A stretch of DNA of 64,000 nt. Origin: Erythrocercus mccallii (Eukaryota; Chordata; Aves; Passeriformes; Dicruridae). The stretch is from NCBI GenBank assembly GCA_013397435.1, contig VZRG01000271.1, positions 248,001 through 312,000 on the forward strand. The letters are read 5' to 3'. Each line of letters begins with the position of its first letter. The stretch's first letter is position 1. The notes under the pieces are model-generated. The model was given only the letters and a program-made list of their open reading frames with translations, did no database searches and was not told where the DNA came from. This document shows, piece after piece, positions 1 to 61,800 of the stretch. A program made the translations under genes and the position numbers.

Positions 1-48181
<48,181 letters not shown>

Positions 48182-50049
48182 CTGCAGCCAATAAAAAAAA
48201 AAAAAATACACCAAAAAAGTTAACCAAGAATTATAAAATAAATTACATGAAATATGATTACAAGGAAAAATGTTTTGCTGCATAGCCATTCAATTTGTAT
48301 ATAACAACATGTTTTCAAGTGCTTTAAAGAGCAGTAAAAAGTGAAAAAAGTAGTTTACAAGAACCCCTTTCACATCATGCAATCTAAACCGAAGACAAAA
48401 GGCAAGCAGTAAAATATATGAAATCAACAGCAAATTTAGTTCATATCTCAGTTCCCTATATTTGGTAAAAAATGGAAAACTACCCCAGCCTGAAGCAGCC
48501 ACAACCTCCTGCATTGCCTGAAGCCCTTAAAGGGTCAGTTGTACTTGATTGCATCATATAAGGTAAGCACGAGTTCTGACACAGAGAAAGAGCTGGACCC
48601 ACAATTTAACATAAAGCACAGTTCTTGGAGTATTATTTTCATCTTCTTACCATTTACAGCTATTTTTAAATGTCCATTCTACAAGGAGAAACTAGAAGTA
48701 TGTTTTCATGGATGATAAATATTTAAAAAAATATTTTGGAGCAGTTCCATTTTCTGTAACATGCTAAAACCCAACAGGACCAAAGTGCTTCTGATGGCAT
48801 TTAACCATCTAACCAACCCTGAACAGGAACATAATGAGCATCTGGCTTTGTTTACAAATTTTCCAAAAGCTGGAGGCAATGAGTACAGATAAGCCATAAA
48901 TCGCCTACAGCTCCACTACAGGCACCGAATCCCTTTTTAAAAGCTTAACGATGCATTTTGATCACTAAATAACTTTCTTCCATTGCCACCACTTTCTCAA
49001 TGAAAAAATGACTGATTTATGAGTGCTACCAAGGTCTATAATTTACTTTAGAGCTCTGTCCTCGGAATGAACCCTGTGGTATGCATGTGGATATTTGTAG
49101 CTAGCAGAATATTAACATCAGTAACCCAAAATAATATAAAAAATGCAAAAACATTTCACCATCTGTGCAATGTTAAAGATGGGAATTTAAGTACTAAAAG
49201 TGTCCCTGCTCTCAAATTCAGAAAAATGAAATAGATTTGAGTATTCTATCAGTTGCAGCAATGTAATTTTCAAGTCTATGGGACCTACAGGTACTTATCA
49301 AAGAGGGCTCTCAAGTTTTAGATCTGATATAAGCTCGGTGACACTCACTAACTTTACAGATGCAATGAAATGAATGGCAACATTTCATTACTAAGGAAAA
49401 GAAATGACTTAACAGCATTGTACTTTATGTTATGTAGCCCATTTAAAGAAAAAAAATACGGAAAAAAAGATGAGGATGTGAAGTGTTATGGACATGCCCA
49501 GGTCCGTGAGGCATTCCTGCCTTGCAGGAGGTATTAGGGAAGGGCAGAGCAGAGCAGCCCATGAGATGATGTGATGTGGTCATACATCGATCCCACATTT
49601 CAGCTTTAGAAATCTCCTCTCTCTGGGGTTTAGAGCAAGGGCAACTAGAGGGATCCCCCAGAAAAAAAGGCCAAGAATACAGTTTTGAAGGGAGGATAAG
49701 AGAGAATGTGACAGACGTACAACTAAGAGTGACAGCAGTAGATAGCATTGCCTGACAATGATTCAGAGAAAGAAAGTCTCCGTTGGGAACAGCGGGAAAA
49801 GACATTGCATCCCTGTGAGCTCCTCTGCATTCATTTCACAGAACATGAGGCCATTGCAAGTTAAAAAAACCCCTGCCAATTTGTAAGAGAAACATATAAA
49901 TATTTGTAGAATTTAATTTTTAAGAGAAATAAGGCACAAAAGAAAGCTCTTAACACAAAAAACGACAATCTTTACAGACCTATTGTTTTAGCATAAAACT
50001 TCTTTACTAACACAGACGTGACTTTTCAGATCATTCTTCTTATTCCAGC

Positions 50050-50870
50050 TCTCTACAAACTCTCTGCTACAAAAGCTGTCAGACGATACAGCAGCCAGCA
50101 AGCCGGACACGGGGTCTCCTGCACAGCATCACATCCCCATGCGAGGAGCAAGCACTCGTCCTTCTTGACCCCGATAGCAGTGTGAAACAACAGACCAGTT
50201 CTCAGTTTATTTAGTAATCCCAGCTCCTTTAAAAATAGCCACTACTCCTGGCAGCCCAGCATGCGGCTGCCGTGAGAGCATCGCACACGGCACAGGGGAT
50301 GGCAGGGTTTTCTCTCACACCCCTGTGCCCAAGGGCCCCAGCACAGCACAGGGTCCTGGGGAAGCCACCTGCCACCTCTGCATGGCACCATAGCCCTGCT
50401 GTGCAGCCAAAGGGAAGGCTGGCCTTTGGAGATAAGGAATTCCCACTTCTCCAGGGCAGAAGAAGCTCGAGGCAGAGAGAGTGAGAGTGAAGCAGCACTG
50501 TAACCACGAGTTCCTGAAGTCCTGGGGTTGCAAGGAGCAAAGGCCCCATGGCATCACTGTTCCCTTTTGGAATGCGCTACCAGAACTCTCCGACCAGCCC
50601 CTTGCCCCATCCTTAGCGTGCTGTGTTGGCTGGAAGCACACCCAGGCCATGCCCTGGGCTATGGCTAACTCAGCCCTCAGGACAGGTGTGCACTCCCATC
50701 CCTGAATGCTGCAGCGGTGCCACATCACTGGGCCAGAACTCACCCCCAAATGGCCCCCAAACGGGTCCCTGCTGGTTGGCCCCTGCTCCCACTGCTGCAC
50801 ACACGGGCACAGCCATGGCTCTTCCCCTCTGTTTGGCTGGAAATAACAGCAATAGGGGCACACATGGGAC
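50050..50870. promoter_or_regulatory. GC-rich block 2 kb upstream of start exon
   Basis: About 0.8 kb of visibly raised GC content but only modest CpG density. It gives overlapping open frames on both strands, the longest a 188-codon frame at 50315-50881 on the minus strand, whose protein has no domain I know. It could be a decayed transposon, a regulatory element or an alternative first exon of ZMYND11. The evidence is base composition and position only. Confidence 0.25.
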
Positions 50871-53800
50871 ACAGCAATCACACCTGTTCTATTTCCTTTC
50901 TTTTTAATTATTCAAGATACATTAATTCTAGCAGGTGTCCTGACTTCAAAGAATATACCTTTCACTTTCATAACTTTGGTTTACTATTTAAGGGCACTTT
51001 TGTTAAACTCAAGAGTTGACACTCTACTACTGAAATAGCAGTTCTTACACACCATACTGCCAAAACTACAAAAATAGATGTTTTTTTTCCAAAAGCCCAG
51101 ACTACTGTTGTGTTATTTTAATCTTTTAATTGCATGGTATAGAAAAAATATAGATTCTTTTTACACTACAGAAAAAGATTAAAAGATTGTGGTGTATTTC
51201 TTGCTGTTCATTGCAGTCACTCTTCCTCTATGGTAAAACTAACCACAACAGTCTACTCCCTGCAGTCCTGCAAAAATATAAGCAGTTTTCTATATTATTA
51301 CAATATTTTAAAGGGAACTTGTATCCAACTGTTAATAGTTCATACAATGCCTTTGAGTGCTACTTCCAAGCAACAGAAAATCCTCCCAGCGTCTCCACAG
51401 GAACAACTTATTCATGCAAACAGTAGTTTACATTTTAACAGGAGACACGTTAGAGTCTTAAATCTGTATTTATCACTCCTGATTATTTGCTTATGTGTGG
51501 GTTCACACACACACACGCATAGGAGAGAACAACCATAAGCATGCAGTGCATGTAAGTACATGTACAAATCTATGGCTCAGAGGTTAACTATCGAAAGAGG
51601 CTGATTCAGCCATGCAGTCTTGTAAGGAAGTTTGAAGTCCAGACTCTTTAAAACCACAATATTGGATGGTACATTTACAGATAAATGCTTGAAAATGTTA
51701 CTCATCTTCCTCTTTTGGTATAGCATTCATCTAAAAATCCTGGAAACAAAAACTAAATGCTGAAGTAAACATTCATTTCCCTTCTATGATTTGCTGGGCA
51801 CTATGTTCATTTAGCTATGGTATGCCCTGTCCATAGAAAATTATTTGCTCCATGCCACTTCTGCTAACTTGTTTTGTTAGCAGGTTTATGGTAGGATACA
51901 GCTTCTGAGAGAAAGGTTGACAAACACAGATGACTGAAAATCTATGAATTTATATCAGCAGGATCTGTCTTAGGTTTCGTAGGCATCCACGAGACCTGCA
52001 GAATATAAAAAATATCCTCCTAACAGGGAAAGTTTTGTGTGGCTGATGCACCAGCTCACACACGTCCATCCTACCCTCACTAACACAGCCCAAAGCAAAC
52101 TATTTATGTTCTCAGTTTTCAACACTCTAACTTTTCCTCATGCATTCTGAGTATGGTTTTACTATACTTTGTATTTTGAATCCCTCTTTAATGTCCTAAA
52201 CACATTTTGAAAAGTATACCACTTTACTATGTGCAGCTTTCTTCAAGAGCCAAATGTTACCCACACTTCTTACAGGCAGGCTCAACAACCTGTGTTTTAT
52301 CTTGTGAATACAAGAGATAACACACACAGCATGGCTTATCTTCCCCAGGCCCCCAATGCAGCCTCACTGCCACGGCAGCAGTGGCACAGCAGTGGCAAGG
52401 GGGACAGTCAAAGCAACAAGGCTACCAGTCATTAGCACACACTTGGCTGAACCAAATGCTGTACAGCTGTCTGCTGCAACAGTGGTGGATATGGAAATCT
52501 GAACTGCAAGTCAAAATGAACAAAAATCACCTTGCAGCACGTCAAGGAATTTATCCCAAGGAACCTCCTGACCTGCTGCTTGCATCCAATTTAGCAGATA
52601 CTATCAGGTACTAAGTTTAGCTAGAAACTCTACCTACACACACAAAAAACTCAAAGGCAGTCAAATCTTGCCGTGTGTTAGCTGTTAAACACCATCATCC
52701 AAGCAAAATACGATGTTTCTGAAAACTTAAGTAATAATTTGGACTTTGCACTGAAGCAGACGGCGCTGCAGTTGGGTGCTGCTGCTCTGATGGGAGCTGC
52801 TAATTAAGAGCTGACAAGCAGTAGCTTGGTAAATCTTGTGTTCGTACTTCTCTGTGAGCGAGGCTACCTGTGGTGCTCGGCCCTTCCAGTGCAAAGTCAG
52901 ACAGGTTAAACTCCATCCCTGCTATCAGCCACCATTTGGCTGGGACTCCGTATAAACTAATTGCAATGGAAAGAAGGTTTAAGGAGTTGATCCTTGCCAC
53001 TGCTCAGCTACTGGTTGCTGCCTTTTGGCCTCCCAGCCCCGGGACTTGCTATTGTTTCTTCCACAATACACAGTGAAAGACTTTAGGCTCAATGGCAGGA
53101 GGAAGCTAGGCTCAGTCCTAGTTTTTGTGGCTTGCATGCTGAGTTTGGGTGGTTTGGGAACTTAAACACAGATTCAATTTCATATTTATAAGTACTTTAT
53201 AATAGGGGGTCTGGTGTTTCTTAAAGTGTAACTTTTTATAGTAGGTATAAAACTGTATGTATCAGCAGTACAAAGAGTTCCAAATGCCTAGCTTTGTTCT
53301 TGTACTAAATAGGAGTCTATCATTAAAATCCAGATTTGCAAATTGATGGAGTTTGGGTCCCTGGACTTCATACAGATCTTCATTGTACTGTGAACTTCTG
53401 CAAGCTTAAAATTTAGTTTACAATTTAAACTGCTGTTAAACCATATTTTTCATCACTGGTATAGTGGGCGTGTGAACTCTTAGTCTTCCCCTCCTACAAC
53501 GATTGTGATTAAAAGTGGTAATTATTCTATTTTTATATAGGAAAGGTACAGGTGAAAATGTCTTGACTAAGAAGCAGCATAGGTCATGCATGAGGCAAAA
53601 ACAAGAGAAGGCTTAATTTCATGTCTGCCTTCCATAGCTGTGATCCAAAAATGTGGGGAGAAGCTGCTGGGTGAGGACAAAGCTTTTGGTAGGAGAAATT
53701 TCTTATTTTGCTTACCATTTATTTGTCTTCACAAGTGTGCAAGATTGTAGGCACAACTAAGGATTTGCTGGGCACCTGGTAGCAGGACACTCTCTTTTGT

Positions 53801-55359
53801 AAGACTGAAGGTTATCAGAAATACAGATTTTGCATACAAAGTAATTTTCAGATGTTGAAGAATAAGCAAGTGGTTTGGTATATTAGATATTTATTTTGGG
53901 CTTAATCCCAACCCACTAAAATCAACAAATGCCTTTCTGCTGACTTTCCAGGGTTTTGGAGTAAACTTTCAACTGCTGTCTGATTGCCACATCCTCACAA
54001 TGAAAAACTTAGGGATGTGTTGAGTGATGTTAGTGAAACTGAAAGATGTAACAAAGGCTTGTAGCTGAAATAGGCAAAATTTCTTTGTTAATTAAACTAA
54101 GCTCAGAATATTAAACTATAAATTAATAAAAGTTACTGAATTCTTTGGTGTTTTTTTTATTATTTTTTATTAGGAGATTAGTTCAGGCTGCTGTAATGCT
54201 ATCATTTTGGAAATTATTAAAATACAGATTTTTGGATGTTGAATGTGTGTCATTCCTAATGAAAATCTTTTCATTTCACTGTTAGCTTAAGGTCTACACA
54301 GTCTATTCAAAAGAGGAAAGTTTATTAGCATAATTATCCTAAATATTTCCCATGTGTAAGTGCAATACCCCTGCTGATCTGTGCAGCTCCACCTTTTGCA
54401 TTTCCCAACCACAAGGTTTGTAACCTTGATGTCATGCAACTTTTTGAGTGAGGTTTTGCATAGCCCCCTGAAGTGCAGTACAGACACAAAACAGGACTGC
54501 ATAAATATAAAACTGTAATGTTTTCCTTCCTTCTTACTGCAATTTAATTTTTTCCCAACTCCTGTACACAGAATACATGAAAGCTTTTGCTTTTACCTTA
54601 TGCCATTTCAAGATGGCAGTGAGCCACTGTAGAAATCTGAGCCAAGGACATTACCGAATTAAAGGTCCCAAGAATACTTTTACTACACATATGTGCAAGG
54701 TCTATTTTAATCCCTGATACTGCATTTATTTCATTTGTATTGTATTCAATTTATAATGATTAAGTAAGTGACCTTCACTAGGGCTAAAGCACATAGCACT
54801 TGAATGTTAAGCTCAGACATTTGAATCATCAGTATACAAATGGTAGAACTCTTTATTTTTCTTTTGGAGCCAAGCTTGAACTTTCTTGTTTAATCAACTC
54901 ATCCTGTTAGAGAGAACTTGACACAAATGTTGAGGAACCATCCCAAAAGAGAATTTCTAAAAGTGTAAGTGCAAAAAGAGTGTAACAAAATCTGATATGA
55001 AGCACCAACACAAGATGCTGAGAAAGACAATAATAGCCATATACTCCCAACAAAGGCTGTCAAAGTGGTCTTGTCGGCTTTTAAATACAAATATATGTAC
55101 AGGACTAAAATGCATTCTGTTACCTCTCCTGCCAGTCCCAGACTGGAATTTCACAGACAACAGCAAATGCCATCCTAATATTTGAAAGAAACTATCCTTT
55201 GTTCCTATTTGGCAGAAATCACTGAATAAAACTTTATCTAGCAATGCAAGTTTGGAAAAGAGGAGAGCATAGCTGCCAAAGAAAGTAATGTAGCTGAAAG
55301 AGCTGAAAGCAAAGAGCCAAAGCTGTAACCAGCAATGTAGCTACACCAACTTCTTTTAA

Positions 55360-55381
55360 GTAATGTTTTGGTAATGTTTTG
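55360..55381. repeat. Two exact 11-base tandem copies (GTAATGTTTTG)
   Basis: Two exact adjacent copies of an eleven-base word lie in AT-rich sequence upstream of the CR1 fragment. It looks like a local slippage duplication. Confidence 0.8.
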
Positions 55382-55644
55382 GTCATCATGTTTTACTTTC
55401 GGTACAGTGCCTAGGTAAGCTGAAGCTCATAATATATTTTTTGCTATGGATCTGTGTTAAGACAAAATTCCACATTGATCTTTTAAAATAAGCAGTATTT
55501 TCTTTAATATTTCAACTTTTAATTGGTATTCAATGCATAGAGTGTTAGTTTTTATGGCCAGTAAGAAAATTAAGTTACATAGAAACATCAAGAACCACAC
55601 AAGTTTCTGTTTTACTGAGAAAATTTTGTTTCCAAGCAGTTCTT

Positions 55645-55867
55645 GGAAGGTTTAAACTGGATATTAGTAGGCATTTCTTTACCTGCAGGGTGGTCAAACA
55701 CTGGAACAGGCTTCCTAAAGAGATAGTTCATGCCTCAAGCCTCTTAAGTGTTTAAGAGGCATTTGGCATTTTCCCTTAACTTTTGGTCAGTCCTGAAGTG
55801 GTCAAGCAGCTGGACTAAATGATTACTGTAGGACTCTTACAACTGAAATATTCTTTTCTATTCTATT
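55645..55867 (+). mobile_element. CR1 LINE fragment, 3' end
   Basis: The order of words is that of a CR1 3' untranslated end: TTTAAACTGGATATTAG, then GGGTGGTCAAACACTGGAACA followed by GGCTTCCTAAAG, then CAAGCAGCTGGACTAAATGA and a tail related to the ATTCTATG octamer repeat (TATTCTTTTCTATTCTATT). CR1 is the dominant LINE of birds and reptiles, and short 3' fragments are its usual form. Only non-coding sequence remains, with many substitutions, so it is an old copy. It is antisense to ZMYND11. Confidence 0.85.
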
Positions 55868-58800
55868 ATTTTATATGACCACATTTATCAAACTTCTGAA
55901 CACAAGTTCACTTAAAAAACCAATTTTGTTTGATGTAGTTAAGGCTTAATTAATGAAATTAAGTTATGCTAAATAGTTTCCACAATGGAGCTTGCACTAG
56001 TGTAAGTTGTTTAAAAACACAGTTCTTGCAAAATGATGCAAGTTTCTCATGAAGATAAACTTCAGCTTCTATAGTAACAGCCTCTTTTTCATGATGATGA
56101 TGTACTGGACTAATACTAAATAGGCGTGAAGCTGTTCATCTCTGAAGACTACTCAGCTTGGGACAAAAGAAATTTCTATACAAAAGATGGTCCAACATAA
56201 GTAACTTCAACATTACTAAATAATACATGGCTCATACAAGGTGTAAAAGGATCATTCTACACACTTCTTGTCTTCTATCATGAAAAATAATGAGTTCTCA
56301 TCAGATTTGTTTGTTTGGGGAGTTATCAAAAATAATGCTTGCACCCAAGTTGCTGTCAGCAGCACTCTGGGCTCCCCTGTACAAATGCACAGGCACACGG
56401 ACACAAGAAAGCGACACACACCTGCCTTGATGAGAGGGGCTTCAGTTAACATGTTTTACCTTCCATTTGCCACAGACTAAGAGCATGAAGAGGGTCAGTT
56501 ACAGAAGATTAAATGACACGTGGAGATAGGATCATGTTTTGAACCCACACTGCTCACTAACACGGGCTGTGTTTAACTCCACCCACTACCAAATCCCGTA
56601 TTTTCCAAAGCAGCCTGAAGCTAAATCACTGAAAGATGCTCAAGGAGAATCCATGGAAGGAGTTAACTCCTAATGAGCAGTCCAGGCTATTTCCCCATGT
56701 AGACAAGCCCTTAGTAAATAGATGCTTCCTGTCCTCTCACTTGGCTGTAGTGAGCAGAGATGATTAATGCAGCTATGCATCCTGACAGACTCCAACGCTC
56801 ACTTGGTCATAAAACAGGAAAAATCATGGCCAAAGAAGGCTGATGATGAAGGCTGGAATTTTGGTTTGGATGATAAATAGATGCCACTTTGATTCTGCAA
56901 CTCCCTCTAATAAAAAGTGATAGGTGGAAGACATCTTAGAAAATGCTAAGAAATATAAATGAGAAGAGTAGCTCCTTCTCTGAAAGCAAGCTTTTGATCA
57001 TCATCTTCCTTTCTGTTCTGAAAGCTAAGGAGCTTGGTTGTTCTATAAGCCTGAACTGAACTGATGCAGTCAATTTCTTTGTCAGTAAGTAAGGTGTAAT
57101 AAATAAGGTATGATGACATAAATAAATGATTTTTCATGGTGTATTAGCAAGGAATGTAATTCTGCATAAGGTCAGTTTCACACTAAACAATGAGAAAGAG
57201 ATACATTTTCCAGATCAAAGAATTATGAATGTATGGAAAAGTGCTAAACCATGAAAAAGATACATTCATTGTAGATTATGTAAGCTGTATGGTATAACAC
57301 AGAGCTGATGTTGACTTTTTTCCAATTTAAAGTGAGATTCCAAATTGCTGGGTTTTTTCTCTTTCTCTGAACTACATACAACTGACAATACCTTTAAACT
57401 ACAAATTGTGATTCTGGAGGTAGCAACAGGACCTAAAGCTTAGATGTTTGTAACAACTATTCCTCTACCAGGCTGCATTTTTATTGACAAAAGGCAGCTG
57501 AATCAACTTTTGTTGCTCCTTAACAGAAACAAAGTCTGCCTGAACTTGTTTCTTTCATAGCTCTTCTTTTTGGCCTCTCCCTCTCTATAAATAAAAGCAC
57601 AGCTACAGAACTTTTAAAATTGCTCAGATATTGAATTATTTTAAAAGTGAGTGTGTTATGCAGGCATGACCACTTTTCTCCAGCAATCAGGCCACAAGCA
57701 ACATTAGCTCAGAGTAAACTTTCTCTTGTCAACAGTCATCTCTAGGAAAGCTGATACTATAAAAAGAAAACAAGCACAATTCTGAACCAAGTAAGGTTTC
57801 CAAACCACAGCTCCTTCAAGGCCAATATGCCTGAGCTTACCCTTGGAAACTTTCAGAAATACACTCAGAACTCAGTGCATTAAAACACATTGCTCTGTAA
57901 CGCAGGTAAGATGAGCCTAAGAAAAACACTGCCAAAGCTTACAGGCTTCTAGAGCATTAATCAAAAGAAACTTTCAGGCAGGGAGAGGATCAAATTGTAA
58001 AATCTGAGCCTCAGATCCTGCTTCTGAAATTTAAGGTGAATATCGGAAATAATGGACCTGAAAGTGTCGTGCAACGCTCTCCCAGCTCTGGGACAGCTCA
58101 TCACAAGAAAGAACAATGCATTGTGGAAATGGAAGCCGTTTCCCTAGTGCTCACCGTGCTTAGCTTTCTCTTCTATGTTTTTTAGAGAACTTATTTCCTA
58201 GGTTGGGCACAGACATCTGGCTTAAGAGTACAATCTGAAGTATATTTGGAGCATATGTTCTCTCCTTCATAGGCAGTACCCAAACTCACTAATTACATGC
58301 ATTCCTACACACTTTCCTCTCATCCTGTCCCAAACCATCTCCAGCATCACTTTCTAGCAAAGCCTTAATCCTTATCCATGTCTAAGGTCCATTTTTTAAA
58401 TTTGCACTTTCTTACTGCCCTTGGCTGTCCCCCCAAAATGTTCCTGGACAAGAACAAAGCTTGCTTAGAGGACAATTTACAGACATGTGAGAACAGTTTT
58501 CATGAAAACCAATGTACAGTGAAAAACAACTGCATTCATAACTAAATGAATCCTGAAGTGGAAAACAGCTGAGTATAATAATCGTGATACTTTTCTTTTT
58601 ATCTTTGCTGCAAAAGTTAACAAATGGAAAAAATGAAGAAAATAAGTTTCAAACCCATAAGTTTTATAAAGAGAAACCTTAAAAGTCAAAACTCAAACAA
58701 AGATCTTCCAAAGATCAGAGCAGATGATGGAAGTATGTTGCCATTACAAATAACACCAGTTTCTCAGCAAATCTGGTAACAGCTGATATCAAGAAAACCT

Positions 58801-61800
58801 CAACCTACCATTTCAGGTTGGTATGTCCCTCCTATATGCTCTTTAAAAGAGGCAGGCGAGAAATATACCACTTAACTTTATAACCAGCTCTTGGTATGGC
58901 TCATCAGGTGGCAGAGGTTGGGAAATGGTTTTTCCTGGCACAGAATTTTTCCCAACACTGAAATCTGGGACTGCACTCTCAATTTGTTGAGCTGTTTCAA
59001 AGATCTTGGTGGGAGTTCTAGTGAGATCTCTTTTTATGTATTTTCTATTACCTATAACTTACAGATGCTTCCAACTCCTATTTCTCATCTTCTCTTACCT
59101 AGAGCCAATTTACTTGTCTTTATTTTTTAATGCGGAGAATTCTTCTCAAGGCTTCTCAAGGACCAGTTGCGGGTGAACGGAATTACACATTTTTTTCCCT
59201 GAAAATCCATTTCACATCAGCCTGATTCTTTCATATTATATCTGTTCTGTACCACTTCTTTGGTAAAATTAATACTCTGACCAGTGGTTTGCTATTATAT
59301 TCGTATGCATATCCATGGCATATGCTGGAGCTACAAAGAGCCTGTGCTGCTCTGGGACTACAGCACTTTCCACTTGTAGAATGATGTTCTGTGTCTCCTC
59401 TGGCGGGCGCATCTGAAACCTATTTCTTCAAGCACTGATGATGGTGATGTCGATGACACAGAGCAGATTACAAAGGCCCTTTGGGGAGGACATTACTTCC
59501 TGAACACTCGAGCTCTTCCTGCTGTATCATTATCTAGGGCTGAGGTTTATTAAAGGCAACAGGACCACACCGTTCTGTTCTCAGCCATTTCCTTCGGACG
59601 CAAACATGGGATTAATAATTTTGTCAGCAAAACTAGGACATCATTTTTCAGATTATTTCAGTTTTCACTATTGGTAGCATTTGGCTGAGGTTTTATTTTA
59701 CTCCTTTAATCTGAATGCAGATGAATGATAGGGAGCTCTGACACCAAGACTTAGCCCCACAGGGTAGGGGAATTCCTAGATGTACAAGACATAACTGAAT
59801 AGTGTGCCATCCCTGTGGCTACCAACAGGAGTAAAAGCCCAGAAAAACTAACTAATCCTACAGTCAGCTTGTCATAAATTTCAAAAAATGTCATTCATGA
59901 AATACAGCCTCCTGTTGTGATTTCTGCAAAAATCTTTTCTGCGTAATGCAAAGAAAATGAATTGCAAGAATATCATAACATTATGGTGTTATCACATAGG
60001 CCAAACCTGTTGACTTAGAATTTGGATTTAGAATATACCGTTCTGCAGGAAATGAAAACACAAGAGTTCTGGCAATCTTTCCAATCAATATCTTATTTCA
60101 TCATGTTCTTTCAACCTAGGCAGAAGACCTGGAGTCCACTGTGCTGCTGGAGCACCTGCTGGAATGAATCCAGCTGCAATGCCTGATGCTGAATGAGGAT
60201 TTAACTTGGTGCTACTTCACCAAGCACTAGAAACCATCTGAAACACAGTCTAACACTTCATCATCCTCTTAAACTACTCCCTGTCCTACAGGACTGAATG
60301 CAAAGTGGAAATGGAGAGGGTAATTTGCTCCTGACAGGGTTGTTGAAGCTAGATTACCAGATTCCTTCATTGCAGACAGCTACTCCTTAGGAAAGTGGTT
60401 ATTTTCTCGCAGGGGTGTAACTTTTCTTCTCATGGAAATCAAATCCATTAATGAAGAAGAACACCAAGTTTAAACCTGGGTGGACTTCATAATAGTAATG
60501 ATTTCCTTACAGGCTTATATGGCTGCTTCTCTTTGATACAATTACATGCTAAAATTCCTTCTAAAATGGTTTCTAGAGCGTTCTCAGCCCCTATTCCTCA
60601 CTTGTTCATGCCTGTTTCCTAGAGATTTAATTTAATTTTTCATTTTGCTCTTTGAGTGTGACAAGACATAAAGCAAGACTATAAGAGCTTCTTTTACATT
60701 GAGGAGCAATGCTTCTTTTTTTCAGTGAAGCTGAGACCCCGGTGGGTGACCACAAGGTGATCAATGCCTTATTCCACCCTATACCTTGACACCTAAGATG
60801 TTTTTCACTGTTTTCACCCTCATTAATAGAAACAGAAAGTGATGACATGCTGATGGAAAACGTACAGGATACTGAACTGGTCATTTTAAACTGAAGAAAG
60901 ACAAAAATGGTATCGTTTTTAAATACTTCACATCTGTTCCACCAGTGCTGAGAGATTCTGACTTTTGCCACCTTTTTTCTGTTGCAAATGGTTTGTTATA
61001 TATTTTTAGACACGAGATTTCCTACTGAAATCAACTACAGTCTTTGCTGAGGTCCAACAACAGAAAAAAACTCCTTTAGAGGAGACTTTTCAGGTAGTGT
61101 TTGTTGGAGACTGCTGCCACCACAGTGGTCAAACTAATTTAAAGCACTACGTCAAACCAACTGCAACAAATTTTACTGTCCAGTCTGGAAGCATGGTTGT
61201 TAAACCAGACACTGTCCTGTCTTCATTCATGCTCTTATTGCAGCCTTCAAGCCATAATGGTTTTAGTGTGTTAAAGAAGACACTGACATTCATGTCAGTC
61301 TCTGGATTGCAGCTTCTGAGTTTATGACAGATGGGAAACCAACAGAGGAGTTAAAATCCTGTGAATCCACACACAGCTTATAGCCAGTAGCCATCTGGCT
61401 GGGGATCTACATAAAACCACAAGAGGATGACAAAAGAAAAAAAAAAAATTAAAAAATAGGCAGTTTCATTTGCACTTCCATTTCTCATCCCCTTCTTTGT
61501 CCTACCTAGCTTGAATACACTATCATACTTATTACAAACAGTCTTTCAGCTATTTCATACAGGTTAAACAACTACAGTATTTTCTTACTAGCACTTTCCA
61601 CACAGAAAAATAAATCCAGTGTTAGGCAAAAAGTCCAACACATGACTGCATATAAGGTTTTCTATGGTAACAGACAAATAGGTAGCATTTAAGTGAAGTA
61701 TAAGGAGGAAAGAACATTTGAGGAAAGAACAGAGAAGGCAAACCACCAAGCAACTCCACTCAGCAGCACTTCCAGTTGCTCTGAAAGCAATTTGAGGTAG

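Noticed and set aside
49443..49805. 120-codon minus-strand frame upstream of the start exon
   Set aside because: It ends in low-complexity Phe-rich sequence from a poly(A) tract on the plus strand and shows no known motif. It was treated as chance.
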